Source of the DNA: Dichotomopilus funicola
Taxonomy: Eukaryota > Ascomycota > Sordariomycetes > Sordariales > Chaetomiaceae
Length of the DNA: 64,000 bases
NCBI RefSeq assembly: GCF_033296635.1
Contig: NW_026944032.1
Span: 464,464-528,463, forward strand
Direction: 5' to 3'
In this document: in pieces, positions 8,946 through 21,175 of the stretch
Layout: the number at the start of each line of letters is the position of its first letter
Position numbering within the stretch: position 1 is the stretch's first letter
The notes under the pieces: generated by a model
The model's input: only the letters and a program-made list of their open reading frames with translations
Database searches by the model: none
What the model was told of the DNA's origin: nothing
Program-made: the position numbers and the translations under genes

Positions 8946-10179
8946 ATGGTATGTTACCTGGGTTTTCCCGGCGGTGCTTGCCGAGCTTGATTTAAACCGG
9001 CATTGTCGCAATATATGCTCCCGTCTTTTTTTCCCCTTCCCTTCTTCATTTTCCGGCCCTTCAGTCACTCAAAGCGGTCACCTACGGGTGTACATGTACA
9101 ATCCAACCATGCACAACGCTAACGATTCATCCCTAGGGTTGCTGTCTCTCCCGAGAGGGTGACCAAAGCTCGCCCTACCCCGACGCTGGTGCGACCGGCT
9201 CCGGACGGGCCATTAACGAGGCGGACCAGGCGGGCGGTGGTGCGTCTAGCTCACAGACGGGCGTCGACGAGCCCAGCCCCTCCACCTCCCGCCGTCGTAG
9301 AAGACAGTCCCAGCAACCCCTCGACCAGCACATCAACAAGCCCCTACGACGCCACGTGTGGACCAGCCAGGACCGACAGTGGACTCTGGCCGCGCTGCGC
9401 CAGGAGCGGACCGATTTCTTTGACACGAGGGTCACGGGCCGAGAGGAGATATGGCAGGCCCTGCGGGCCGCGCTTGAGGTTCTCTGGGCGGCGGACGAGG
9501 CGGCTCGGAATGGGCGGTACGACCGGTCCAGTGAGGATGGTGGTGGAGGAGGTGGTGGTGGGCCGAGCGAGGAAGACCCGGCTGTGGCCCTTGCGACGGC
9601 GCAGAGTATCATTGATGCGGCGGATATCACGTTGCCCACCGGGGATTTGTACAACGGCGCGTACGATGTCTTTGGGAACTACTATCAGCTGTCACACCAG
9701 ATCGTGGCGGACCCTTCCAATTTACTCTGGAACCCCGCTCCCCCCGCCGTCGGCCAGGGCGATATGGACGATTCCAAAGCGGATTTCACGGCTGGCGAGG
9801 AAACGGAGCGAGAATACGACCAGGACGAGGCCGAGGCCGAACGACGCCGCGAGGAAAAGGGCAAGGCTGTCGTAGACATCCGGAACCAGATCACTATTCG
9901 GGCGCGACTCAGCGACGGCTCGCGGGACGTTAGTGTCACCGTAAACATGGGTGACTCTGTCCGACGGATCGCAAGGGCGGTTGCGGAGAAGGCAAAGGTG
10001 AGAAATTTCAACATTCCACGGCGGAGGTACTGTACACCCTAACACGAGATCCACAGCTTCAATCTCATAAGAAGATCCGCATCGCCTACATGGGCAAGAT
10101 CCTGCTTGAAGGTTCGCCTCTCCCCGAGCAGGGCTGGAAGCAAGGGCACGTCGTCAATGCATTGGTGTTCCCTCGCTAG
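8946..10179 (+). CDS. Ubiquitin domain-containing protein (UBTD1/UBTD2 family), N-terminally acylated
   Basis: There are three exons: 8946-8948 (the ATG alone), 9137-9997 and 10057-10179, giving 328 residues. Intron 1 begins with GTATGT straight after the ATG and ends CCCTAG, with a GCTAACG branch site at 9118-9124. Splicing gives MGCCLSRE, a textbook N-myristoylation (Gly2) plus palmitoylation (Cys3, Cys4) signal, as in UBTD proteins. Residues about 74-190 form the UBTD N-terminal domain (RHVWTSQDRQWTLAALRQER region, then the DVFGNYYQLSHQ segment). A Gly-rich loop lies near 138-146, a charged coiled segment at 215-240, and a ubiquitin-like fold at about 245-327 (KIRIAYMGKILLEG). In animals such proteins modulate E2 enzymes; the fungal role is unknown. 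Without intron 1 the start cannot be seen, so automatic annotation may miss it. Confidence 0.88.
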
Positions 10180-11417
10180 GGCCGTTGGACAGCACCGCTT
10201 GAAGGAGACCCGCTTCACCTGCTGGATTCGGTCTCCGAAACCACTCTCTCTATCCAGGTCGACGGTTCGACCCCCGCCACCCCAGTCGGCTTAGAGCCGC
10301 ATCGACTCGCGGCTCCCATGAGGAACCGCGACCGCTTTACCTCGGCGCTGCGCCGTCTCGGAAATTCCTCCCAAATTCCCCAGTCCACAGACTACGAAGC
10401 GTCCAACACCGGCCCCTTGGATATGCCAGCGCAGTTGGAGAGACGAGGGTCACGTTTCTCGCGCTGCATCGACTCCATCAAGGCGAGCCGCGCCAGGAGA
10501 CTGGATCGCAGCTATCGCCAGGAGACTGCTGTCTATTCTGAGGAGCATGTCGTATTCAACCCTCGCGTTGTCTGGATGGTGGCCGCTATGGTCATGTAAC
10601 AACATATCGGCGGGCAACAAGCGGGCGATTACATGCCGGTCACACAAATTTGACGAAGCGTCGTTTGTCGAGCATCGTATATCATTAACCCCCTTCCCCC
10701 TTTGTTCCGACGTTGAAGTCGAGAACCCAGCTTTCGACGCCCTATGTTGGCGCCGAGTGATTTTCAAGTCATCCATCCCTTTTCACCGGTTTTTACTGCG
10801 GTTTTTTTTTCATCATTTCCATACCATACCCCCCTCTTGTCGGCACTATTTGGCACGTCTGGCGTTGCAACGAATACCACATGGTCTTGATTTTTTATTT
10901 CCTTTCATTTGTTGAACAGTGGCTTTTTTCCCCCCACGGCGCTCATATGGCGATGGAGAATGGAGGCACTGGTCAAGCCTTGTACATTCGCATTTTAGTC
11001 GCGCAGGAACGGCACATAGCGAGACTGCTTTAGCTTTTTATTACCACAGGCAGCCCTGAGAAATGGAAATACCCAGCACCAGCTATTTTCTTGCGCTTGA
11101 GATACACGATCACCGTGTCTCCTCTGACAACTCACCGGCACCTAACGTGGAACATGAAAACTGCGTTTCTGATCTTTTTTTATGGAAGATACTAACAAAT
11201 CCATGATTCGCTAACACCTAACCCCCCGCTGTCTAGACAAAAAAACCAAAATCGTACACAAGAAGCATCAATAGGTTAGGTTAGGTTGTCCAACCTCAAA
11301 TATGTACAGCCCGAAAAATCCCGCTCCTGCTCAAAAAAAGAAGAAACGCAAGAAGCAGCGCCCACCCGTTTTTTTAAAAAAAATATATATTTCCAGTTTA
11401 ATTTCATTCGGCATCAA
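10180..11417. other. Convergent intergenic region
   Basis: This 1.24-kb spacer lies between the 3' ends of the UBTD-like gene and the GT32 gene. An open frame at 10318-10599 (93 codons, Arg- and Ser-rich) has no recognisable domain and is probably 3' UTR. A short run of TAGGT repeats occurs at about 11274-11288. No supportable gene is seen. Confidence 0.45.
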
Positions 11418-12839
11418 TCACTCCTCGGCGTCCTCGTTCTCCTCCTCCGGCTCCACCACCACGGGAGCCCGCTTCTTCTTATCCCCCCTCCAGGCGCCAT
11501 TGAACAAATGCCTAACCAGCGCATCCGGTGGTATCGTGCCGTCCTTGGTACTACCCGAGTGCGGCTGTCCCATGCCGAACCCATCGATCGGCAGGACCAG
11601 AATATTGCCGTACAGCGTCGGCTCAGCCATATACGAGAGGTTTTCGTAGTGAGTCAGGGTGTTGTCGTATTCCTGTAGCTGCGCAAAGACCACGTCCGTC
11701 CACGCGGCCGGACCCGTAGAGTTCATCACCTCAAAACTGCTCAATTTCTTCAACTCGGTAAACGGCACGCCGTGCTCCTCTACCAACTTATCCAGCGACT
11801 CCAACACCCGCGTCACCATGTTGGTGAACAACGGATGCCCCGGCGCCGCGGCGATGGTCCACTGGCAGAACTGGACGAAGTGGCTGATGTCGGCCCAGGC
11901 GGGACCGTCTTGGCGGTCGAACTCGATGCCCACGATCACGGCGACCTTGTCGCGGAGGTCTTTGGGGACCCAGTCGTCGATGGGCTGGAGCGCGACGGTG
12001 TCGGTGTCGGTGTAGACGCCGCCTTCGGCCGAGAGGAGGAGGTAGCGGAGAAGGTCGGATTTCATGCCGACGTTGGGCATGTGCGTGTAGGCTTTGACGA
12101 TGCGCTCGTCGGATCCGAAGTTGTCGCGGACGAAGGCGTCGCCGGTTTTTTGGCCGATCAGGGTGCTGTGGAGCGCGGGGGGTTAACATTGTTGTCTTCT
12201 TTTGGGAAAGGGGGGTTCAATTCTGCTCTGCTATCATAGCCAGGCCATGATAGGGAAGGGGGGAACGCACTAGTGATAGTCCGGGTTCATGGCCAGCCAG
12301 GTGGGCGTCTCGGACAGGATCTCTGGGTCGGCGCGGAAGTGTTCCTTGGACTGCTTGGAGCTGGAGCTCTTGGGCAGCAGGATCTGCCAGATCTTTTGCG
12401 GGATGCCGGGCTTGACGTGCACGGCGGGGGTTTGGTTCGAGTGGTCGGTGGCAGCATTGTTGTTGTCGATCTTCTCACCCGGCTTCGATGCGCCATCGTC
12501 AGGCTTCTCGTGCTTGTCGTTGGCCGCTTCGTCTCCCGGCGTCTGGATCACTGGAGGCTTGCCATCCTCGTTCTCGGTCGCATGGCCGGGGTCGGCATTC
12601 CCGTTGTTCCCGTTGTGGGCTGTTGGTGTACCCGCGTCCTTGGGCCGTGGGACGTACGAGGTCAGGTCTATCCCCGGAGCAAATCCGCCGTAAATAAAGG
12701 TCGCAGCGGCGAGCAGGACCAGGGCGATGGCGACGATGCCATAGAAACGCTGCGGCTTGCGGCGACTGACTTGCTGGAGAAACTTTGCCGGCAGGAAAAT
12801 GGGACTGGTTCTCCCTGTCTCATTCGGGGGTTGAGACAT
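11418..12839 (-). CDS. Golgi glycosyltransferase, GT32 family (OCH1-like alpha-1,6-mannosyltransferase)
   Basis: Two exons on the minus strand, 12839-12271 and 12165-11418 (intron 105 bases), give 438 residues. It is a type II membrane protein: a short basic cytosolic tail, one transmembrane helix at about 33-52 (YGIVAIALVLLAAATFIYGG), then an Asn/Pro/Asp-rich stem to about residue 140. The catalytic domain starts at GIPQKIWQILLPK. The GT32 hallmark SAEGGVYTDTDTVAL holds the DXD metal/nucleotide-sugar motif, just after the MKSDLLRY helix. Splicing joins NPDYHY to TLIGQKTGDAF, as expected for this fold. The C-terminus is acidic (EPEEENEDAEE). The family adds the first outer-chain mannose to N-glycans, or related mannoses. 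Whether this is OCH1, HOC1 or another paralogue cannot be settled from one sequence. Confidence 0.87.
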
Positions 12840-14873
12840 GGCGAGGGCGGATTAGGCGGGAGAAGGAGGCGAGAGGTTAAGCACAGCAGGAATACAGCAC
12901 AAGTGTGATGCGGCGGACGGCCGACATCGATGTGCTGTTTTGTGCTGTTGCAGAACAACAATATGGATGTTCTGTTGCCCAAGGGAGGGGGGTGGGAAGT
13001 GGGTGTGTCGTGTATGTGGGGAAGAAGGGGGAAGGATGTATGGATGTAATAAGTTTAAATTAACCAAGAGAAAAAAAGAAGTGAGACCAGGCGTTTGGGA
13101 TCTTGACAGAAGGGAGATGGGCTGACCTTGCTGGCGCCAGGGCGGGAAGGCTTGCTTCGTATTGGGCCCGCTTGTTCTTCTTTCAGCCCATTGAGCAAGC
13201 AGTTCAACGTGAGTGGTTAGAAAGCCAACAGCGCAACCACGCGGATCTCGCGCACAGCAAGCCCGAGGGGGAAACAGGACACTCGATCCCTGCAGGTCCC
13301 GTCTCGGGCGTGTCTTGCTTCCCCAGTTTTTCTTTCCTTTTTACAAATACTTCTTGTCTACTGTGTATGCCTGTTGAATTTCTCAATTTTCCCATGGTTG
13401 AGATTTGCGCCGCGGATCCGTACACTACACTACATGGACGTCGTACGAGTGAATGCAACATCCCGTCTGTCGCGCAACCTAGCCACGCAACGCTTCTCCT
13501 CAACCAAACTTTGGTCTCAGGGAGGTGGATCGGGATTGGCCACGGAGTCCACGGAGCCACGCTCGCAAGCCAGAAAAAGAACGTGACCAACGAGATGGCC
13601 CTTCGTACTTCCAGGGGCCTGGCTTGCAGTCAAAAAGACCAAGCAGGTGCGCTTGGGAGGTGGCCCGGGCGGCTCAAACAAGCGCAGGGGACAAGAACGG
13701 TTAGCTTCCATTGCGGGACGGAGCAGTCAGGACCCTCGCATTTCACTCCATCGCAGAATCGCAGAATGTCTCAAAAGGGATGGGCGACTTGGGATTTGTT
13801 GGCCACCAAGTGTTCGCAACAGGAACAGGAACCCTTTAGTTTGGGGCCCCGGGACCACTTTGACAAATAACTAGCATCTTTCTCGCATCATTTCGTCCTT
13901 TAGTGTACACACACTACTTCGAGCCCACAGAAGTCTCTCCCCAAACTATTTAAGTTTTGGTAGCCCAAGGACGGCTGCCTGAAGAGACTGGCAAACCACA
14001 CCCAGTGGCCACGCAACCACGCAAACAAAGAAACGCATCGCTTTGCTGCACTTCTCCCCACCACAGCCCCCCGGTCCCGAAAGCCGAGCGGCATGGATCC
14101 TCCGGCCAAAAAGGAGCACGATTCCGTCTGACATGCTGCGCTGGCGGGGCGAGATCAACCCACTGAATTTCCTGAATGTCGAAGGAGCGCGCAGGGGCAA
14201 CACTTCGAACGCCACGCTTGGCGAATCGCATGCACGCACTCTGCCCTGTTTAGTGGGGCACTACCGCGAAACCTTGGATGGCAACGTCGCTCCATCGCAG
14301 CGTGGTCGCGGCGCGCCCGCTCTCCCACCCTCCCACAACCCGCTGGAACATGGTGGGAATTATGGGAAATCTGGTGGTGAATTTGGGCCTCCCCCAGCAG
14401 ACTCAGCGGGTTCGGCAGATATTTTTGCAGCGATGGTGATGCCGGAGCCGGGCGCAAGCGGGGCATTCGGGCAAGGGGGCATGGCCATGTCGCATCCTTC
14501 TGAGCCTCACATACCGGCCCCTAGGCTTGTTTAGGAGTTTGATAAACGGTCGAGCAGCATTCTGGAGGAATGAAGAAGGTCCAATGCTCGGTGCCGTGTG
14601 CCGGCGGAGGCGGTTTGGAAATGTTTTTCTCTTCCGCTTGTTGTCGTCATTTCATCTAACTGGAGCAACTCTCTCGAGCGATTTGGTCCTTTTTTTTGTT
14701 GGTTTTTGTTTTCGTGGTGTTGAGTCGTGCTGCGTCTTGCTGCATTCCGTTGCGTTGCGTGTCGATTCCCCGGACCGGCGCGTGGTGGTGGACGGAAGAC
14801 CTTCGCGACCGACGTGAAGACCTCATAATACCGCATTCCATCCTCCCCAAGAACACAATATCCATCGCCCGCC
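12840..14873. promoter_or_regulatory. Long divergent intergenic region
   Basis: Two kilobases separate the divergent GT32 and membrane-protein genes. An unusually long open frame (13103-13870, plus, 255 codons) opens on TTG, has no early ATG, has mixed low-similarity composition and shows no domain, so it is treated as chance. The region probably holds both promoters and long 5' UTRs; GT-rich and C-rich runs near 14690-14760 precede the start at 14874. No RNA gene was recognised. Confidence 0.4.
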
Positions 14874-16306
14874 ATGACGACAACCTTCAAGGTCAAGGAG
14901 CTCCCGAGCTTCCCGACGGCCTGGACGGCGCCCTCATCATGTTTCGCCACGACCAACTACTACCGCGTGCTGCTGGGCTCCGGCTACTTCAGCAACATGT
15001 ACGGTACGCCCACACCCGTGGGCACCGGTATCTGGCCGACCGGTGACTGTTGGCCGCCCTCATCCACGCCGCGGATCCCGTATGTCACCGATGGCGGTTG
15101 TCCCACAGGCTTCACGCGCGCGTGCGCGACAGCCGGGCCGGACTATAAGGGGAAGCCCATGAGCACCGTGACGTGCTGTCCCAGGTGAGTAGCTTAGCTT
15201 ATGGAGAGCTTTCGGTCTTCGGAGGTTGGGGAAGAGCAGCCTTGGGTTAACTCTCGTTTTAGCGTCACCGACAATGTTTTCTCATTCATGTGCCGGGATA
15301 ACCAATATGGGTGCCACGCGACGGCGACATCGGGCGTGGTGTGGACTGGTGTGATCACAGATATCGGCTTAGCTACTCCGACCGAGGAGCCTGTCACTCG
15401 CACACCCAGTTTACAGGAGGGTATCGAGGCGTGGGGAATCAAGCTGATCTCGGTAAGCATGAACACCTTAGCCGCCCATCATTGCTCCTCGTCTGCGTCT
15501 CAAACATGAAAAGTCTCGCCTTTACTGACGGTACAACCATCCAGGTGGCCCCTGACTCCACCAGCGCAACCACAAAACCACACCCCACTAGTCCCTCCGA
15601 AACCGCCAACCCAACCCAGTCCTCTTCCCCAGATTCCGGTGGTCTCGGCACCGGTGGCATCGTCGGCGTAGCCATCGGCACCGTCGCCGCCGTGGCCATC
15701 CTCGCCTTCCTCGCCTTCTTCCTATATAGCCGTCGCAAAAAAGCCAACCCCAATTCCTCAGGGTCAACCTGGGACCAGAACAGCAACCACCCCTCCGGCG
15801 GCGGACCCCAATACCAGTACCTCCCCACCGGCCCAGCCGGAAACGGCGGACCCGCAAGCCACAACGGCAGCAGCGCAGTCGACGGACAACACACGCCCTA
15901 CAGCCAAAGCCACTACGCCCCCTCCCACCAACACCAACCCTCCTCCGTCACTGGCTACTACCACCCACAACAGCAACACGACGGCCAAACCCTCTCCTCC
16001 GCCGGCCACACCCTCTCCTCCGCCGGCCACACCCTCTCCTCCGCCGGCCACACCCTACCGACATCCCACAGCCCAGGCAACAATGGCGCGTCTGCACCGT
16101 ACGCTGTCCCGCCCGAAAACAAATACGTCTACCAGCTGGATACGAACCCTAATGCTCAGATGTTATACTCGCCTGAGATGGACCCGCATCATAATCGGGA
16201 ATATTCGCAGTTGGCTGTGCCTGGTGCGCCGCAGCAGGGTGGGACGGGGACGACGGGGGCTACGGGGGGTGTGAATTTGAGGCCTATGTCGGAGATGCAG
16301 GCTTGA
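14874..16306 (+). CDS. Single-pass membrane protein with Cys-rich ectodomain and repetitive tail
   Basis: Three exons (14874-15184, 15263-15452, 15545-16306) give 420 residues. Intron 2 is needed because its frame holds a stop (TGA near 15507). Residues 1-168 form a Cys-containing domain (PTGDCWPPS, GGCPTGFTRAC, TVTCCPS, FSFMCRDNQYGCHAT). A Ser/Thr/Pro stalk follows, then a Gly-rich transmembrane helix (GGIVGVAIGTVAAVAILAFL) ending in the stop-transfer cluster YSRRKK. The roughly 180-residue tail is rich in Gln, His, Ser and Gly and holds three TLSSAGH repeats. The layout resembles fungal cell-surface sensor-like proteins, but there is no classical N-terminal signal peptide and no WSC domain. 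Function unknown. Confidence 0.75.
15990..16052 (+). repeat. Three perfect 21-bp tandem repeats inside a coding region
   Basis: Three identical 21-base units (15990-16010, 16011-16031, 16032-16052; unit begins CCCTCTCCTCC) encode LSSAGHT repeats in the cytosolic tail of the membrane protein. The unit length is a multiple of three, so copy-number change keeps the frame. Perfect identity suggests recent expansion. Confidence 0.95.
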
Positions 16307-17557
16307 TATGTTGAGGGGGGTGTGGTGATGATGATGATGTTGAAGGTCGATGATACCCGGGTTGTGTTGCTACAGTTTTATTTATTTGTTTATTTTTTAT
16401 GGCATGGAATTCCGTCTTGGGAAAAGGGGGACGGGGTCGGTGCGTATGTTTAATATTGCACGTGGTTTCTGGGCCGGGACGATCGTAAATACAATGATGA
16501 AAGATATACGTGTTACTTAATACGAGCTATTACGACTAACTTCAGTTGAAAGATAACAAGTTTTTGCTCATCGCCATTTTTACTCTCGCCATATTCGTAT
16601 TCCCACGTGTCCCTTGTGCATTCTACACCACCTCTTGTTAAAAGGCACATACACCAGGTGGTTGCCCAGCCCGTATTAGACAATCTCTATTTGAATGCAC
16701 GCTTTAACCAAAATCCTCTCTCCTTTACAACGCTTTGGAAGACATTCCGTTGCAGCCCGGAACAGAGTAAGTACGAATTCTATCTCAAATCCCACGATTA
16801 ATTAAAGCCCGGTTTGTGTCGCCGATCGACCGTCCCATGTTTACTGTAAGCACTTTTACCGGGACATAGGTTGATCTGATATTATTGAACCCCAGGTATA
16901 TCATATATGTGGCATGGCCTTCCCTACGCATTTGTGCGTAATGAAACGAAAAAGGCGTATGTACCCAGCGTATAAATGGGTGCGTTCCATCGCACGGATG
17001 TTGTGGGATTTCTGCTGTTTTGATTAGCATGAGTTTCAAAACATGCTATTTCATTAAAAAAGAAAAAAAGAGAACTCCCGACACTACAACCTTCCATCGT
17101 TTCCAAGAATCATAATCACAGCCTGCGCAGGAACCTCCCATTCTCAAACATTAACAAGGCATCAAATTCATCGGCTGTATAGTAAGTTGTCTAAACACCC
17201 GCCGACCACCGTTTCTCTTCCCCAAGATCGCACCCTCTTCCGACCCCCGGACCTTTTTTTCGCAGCCTGACTCTTTTCGGGGCCCCCCATATTTCATCCA
17301 CCCTCAAAGACACCAACCAGCCGGCCAGCCAAAAAACTCCAAACATATCATCCTCGCTCCTTAGAACTACCTGCGCGCCCTCTCTTAAACCTCCCCTCAT
17401 GTTGTCTTATCACGTATCAAAGGCTATGCAACATCGTCCGCCTCCCTTTCTCTCCCCGAACTCTCAGACTGCCACGGGTCAGAGGAAGTGCGCGAGGGCC
17501 ATCATCTCCTCCACCGTAGTTCCGGCCATAGTCAAAGTATCCACTCATGCACCCGTC
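16307..17557. other. Convergent intergenic region
   Basis: This 1.25-kb spacer lies between the membrane-protein gene and the SEC26 gene, which end towards each other. It is AT-richer than the genes, with T-rich runs near 16375-16400. No gene, tRNA or repeat could be supported. Confidence 0.45.
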
Positions 17558-20500
17558 TTACGCGGCGACCGAACCGATCTTGTTCAGCCCCTTGAGCGAG
17601 CCCAGGCTGAGGGCCAGACCTTGCGACCTGCTCCGTATCCTCAGGAAACCCGTGATCGGGCCGTCGTCGCCTTCTTTTTCGATGCTCAGGTTGGCTAGCG
17701 CGTCCTCGCCTGTGGAAGAAGATTAGTAACCTGTTCTCACGGAATGGAAGGGGTGAGAACGCGTAAACGAAAGATTGAAACTTACCAAAGACGCTCCTGG
17801 CATACAGGTTAGCGCTGAGGAACTGGCAGTCACCCTTCAAGCTGGCGTCCGGCGTCAGGCAGTTCATGTTGGTGCAAGCCATGAGCTGGTCCAAGAACTC
17901 GCGGAGCGTCTTGGCCTTGCTGTTGATGTTGACCTTGTTCTCCCACTCGAATTCCGTCCACATGGTGCGGAACTGCGTCTCCGAGCATGTCGCCGGTTGG
18001 ATGTAGTCCATAATGTCGACGTGCAGGTCGTTGAGAATGACCACGTTGGTGTCAGTTGAGTGTGCACCCTCATAAATGACGTTGCCAAAGATGACGCCCG
18101 TGTCGGTCGATGATACCTTGATTGTGCATTGTACGTTGTGGAAGTCATGCGGACCGAGGTTTTGGCTCGTTGGCCGTTCTACCACCTTAAGGTCGCCGAG
18201 CGTCGCGAACTCAACCGTGAGGTTTTGCAGCGTCTCGGTGGTTTGGTTGACGAGCAGCACATCGAGGATGATATCGAATTGATGGACCTTGACATATGCC
18301 TCGGCGTACACGGGATCTGAGAAACCCGTGAGCTGCACGACGCGGCTGAGCTTGCCTGATAGGTCCTCAGTAGCGGTGCTATCGCCGCCGGCCGCCCTCT
18401 CCAAGTCAAGTTCGATGGCATCTGCCCCGTCGACGGCATTCTTCTTCGACAGCTGGCGAATTGCGACAACATCGTCAACCTGGACGGCCGTCTTCGCCTT
18501 CTCAAACGCCTCCTTCGCCTCACGCTTCTTCTCTTCGACCTGCACCATGGCGCGGAACGCTTTCCTCGTGTCTTCAAGGTACACCGTCTCCAGCTCCTTG
18601 TGTTCTTTGAACTCGGCGAGGGACCGTACACAGCTCATGATCCGATCGACGGAGTCTTCATCAATCGGCGCCTTGACGAACTGTGACTGACCGACTCGGA
18701 TGATGGAGATCATGATGAGCATGGCCTCGGCGCGGAGAGCGTTGGTACGCGCAGCTTCGGAAGATATCTCGTGGTGCCGGATCACCAATTTTGTGAGAGT
18801 CGCCGCCAGAACAGTCGCGAGATAGTAGTCCCCATCTAGGATAAGCTGCCTGAGCGGGGGCTTGGAGGATGCCTTCACAGCCTCCAGCCTGGCCGCGGCG
18901 GCGGACTGGCTTGTCAGGGCAGTCTCGGTGGCATACGTGCCATCGGCAAGGACCTTGCGAGAGCCGCCAGCGGCCGGCTTGGGGTGCCCGTTGACCTGTT
19001 CCTCTTCCTTGTTCTCCTCACTATCCAAGTTGTCCAGCAACCTCTGTTCCGAGGCCAGGATCGGGATCTCGCCAAGGCTAGCCCGAATACCCTTCCACGC
19101 GTCCCTGATGTCCTTCTCATCGAGCGAGTACTCGCCAATGATCCACAGGATGCCCCGGTAAACCTTGCCGGCTCGGACCTCACGTAAGGTATCGACCAGC
19201 CTCTGGGTAATGGCGGGCCGTAACGCAGGGAACTTTTCGACGACCTCCTTAACGAAGTTGATAACATCGACGGCTGATGTGTTGTTGAAGTCGCCGATGA
19301 AGTCCATCAGGAGCTCAACCACACTGGCAGCAACCTCGGAAAACTTAACGGCGCATTGATGGATCGAGTGGATGAGTAGCTGGCGGTATTCGCTGTTCTT
19401 CTCGTACTCTTGATCGACCGTTTTGGACAGTTCCTTCTTGAGCAGCAGTACGACCTCCTCGACATTCTTGCTCGAAACCATCTCCAGGGCAAGCTCCAAC
19501 GCCTTTTTGCGAACATCAATATCGGGGCTGGAGAGGACACGCAGAATCTCCATAATGTGGTCGTCCAAGATGCCCTCGTTCTTCTGGCGGATCTGGTCCA
19601 CACGGTCGAGCACAATCAGCTTGACATTGTTGTCGGCCTCCTTGATCGCAAGTTCGATAAATTTGCCAGCAGCGGCCTTGACAGCCACTGGGTTGTTGGT
19701 AAGCGCAGTGAGCGAAGAGGCTGCCTCGTAGATGACCGTAGATGTGTTTGCCTCGAGGAGATCGAAGATGAGGCGCAGGTAGCGTGCTTTGTTCTGCGAG
19801 TTCTGGACAGCATCTTTCCGGATGAACTCGAGCTCAACCAGCTGCAGAAGTTCGTCTGCGTTCGGAATGCCGTCGAAAACTGTGCTCAGGTAGGCCAACG
19901 CCTTGTCGTGGCTGATGCTAGACAATGCAGCGAAGCCATTCCTTTTGCATGTCGGGTCGTTCTCCCCCTCGAGGAATGTGGCGATCAGCTCTGGGGCGTC
20001 GGGGATCAGAGACGGAGAGTGCTGGTAAATAGAGGACACAGCGAAAACCGCGTTCTTCCGGACGTAAGCATGGCGGTGCTCCAGACACGACCGCGCGGAA
20101 GAGAGGAGGGGCTCGAGGAGCTCGGGCTCCCGTAGCTTGCAGAGGAAGCGCAACGTGTTGCAGCGGATAAACTCGTTCGGATGTTGCAGGTCGTTACGGA
20201 TCCCGTTACTGCATGGGGCCCATATAGTCAGCGCATGGCTGTTAAGGATCATACGGAGTGTTTGGAGAGAAAGGAGGGCGCCTTACCATACTAGAATAAA
20301 CTCTTGCTTCAGCTTCCCCTGAGCGTCGAGCTTCGGGCAGATCTCGTAGTAAAAGTAAAGGAGCTTTTTTAACGGCTTGGATTTGGACGGCATAACAAAT
20401 CGGATGATGTGCATGAGCAATTGGGGCATCGGGTCACCATTGAGCATGATGGTGAGGATGCGCTTCATGGTGTCGACCTTGGTATCATCGGTGCCTTTCT

Positions 20501-20588
20501 CGAGCTGCGTCTTGAGCTCGGACACGGTGGGCGTACCCTCTGTGGCACTGTCCTTCACCAAACTGTATGCATTGTCGAGGAACGACAT
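17558..20588 (-). CDS. SEC26: Coatomer subunit beta (beta-COP, COPI vesicle coat)
   Basis: Three exons on the minus strand (20588-20287, 20208-17786, 17709-17558) give 958 residues, the normal size for beta-COP. Splicing restores the conserved EFILVCNGIRNDLQHPNE junction at exon 1/2 and FGEDALANLSIE at exon 2/3. The N-terminal adaptin-like HEAT/ARM solenoid runs to about 540. An acidic linker (SEENKEEEQVNG) follows, then the C-terminal appendage with the IQPATCSETQFRTMW and SLKGLNKIGS segments. The protein coats Golgi-to-ER transport vesicles together with the other COPI subunits under Arf1 control. The gene should be essential. It shares a 587-base promoter with the divergent mago gene. Confidence 0.97.
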
Positions 20589-21175
20589 GGCGGGCAATGA
20601 GCGGCGGCGAGCCGGTTTTGTCGGGTTGGCTTGTTGCGGACGGCGAACGTGGTGGTATTCAGACCTCGAAATGGGGGGCAATGTGGAATTGGAGGAGGGG
20701 TGGGCAAATTCACTCCTGAGCTCTCGTCAGGCCACACAAGCATGCAGAGTGAACAGATCTGCTCGGTCGGGCGGTTGCCGGGTGGTGGATTCACACGGTC
20801 AGCGGGTCGGGAGGGGATGGTTCGTGAGCCGCGAGCGGAGGAGGAGGGCGGAGCATCACCTTGCGTCGTCGTGGTTGAGCAAGAGAACCAAAGGAGTCCA
20901 CCCGATTTGGTCTGTCAATATCGAAGGAGGCACCAGACAAGCCATGGGAGATGTGGCATTACCGGCCCGCTGGCAACGGTATATTGCCAGCTGTAGCGGA
21001 GTGGCAGGATCACGTGTCGAGACCAAAAGGTGCAGGGGTGTGGAAAGAAGTGGGTCTCGTGGGGTTCTGCCCCGCTGTCGGTCTCGAAGCTTGGCTTTGC
21101 TCGACTGACGCGCAGTCGTGAAGGTTCCCGTTGCGCCTTGTCGCAAACAATCTCGGGTCATCACCTGTCATCGCC
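20589..21175. promoter_or_regulatory. Divergent promoter between SEC26 and mago
   Basis: This 587-base region carries the start regions of two divergent housekeeping genes. Open frames on both strands are shadows or chance. No specific operator was recognised. Confidence 0.5.

Noticed and set aside
8949..9136. Coding start of the UBTD-like gene inside 9159-9875 on the basis of the long alternate frame there
   Set aside because: That frame has a TTG-type or late start and Arg/Pro-rich shadow composition. The spliced MGCCLSRE start fits the family.
10318..10599. Arg/Ser-rich 93-codon frame after the UBTD-like gene
   Set aside because: No domain, no clear promoter; lies in the 3' flank and is best explained as UTR.
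11274..11288. Short AGGTT tandem repeats resembling telomeric sequence
   Set aside because: Only about three copies, and the unit is not the fungal TTAGGG. Too short to call an interstitial telomere.
13103..13870. 255-codon open frame on the plus strand in the long divergent intergenic region
   Set aside because: It opens on TTG, its first ATG is far inside, composition is not protein-like and no domain is seen. Judged a chance open frame.
16000..16052. Tandem 21-bp repeats considered as a CRISPR-like array
   Set aside because: Repeats are contiguous without spacers, lie in frame inside a eukaryotic gene, and encode a peptide repeat.
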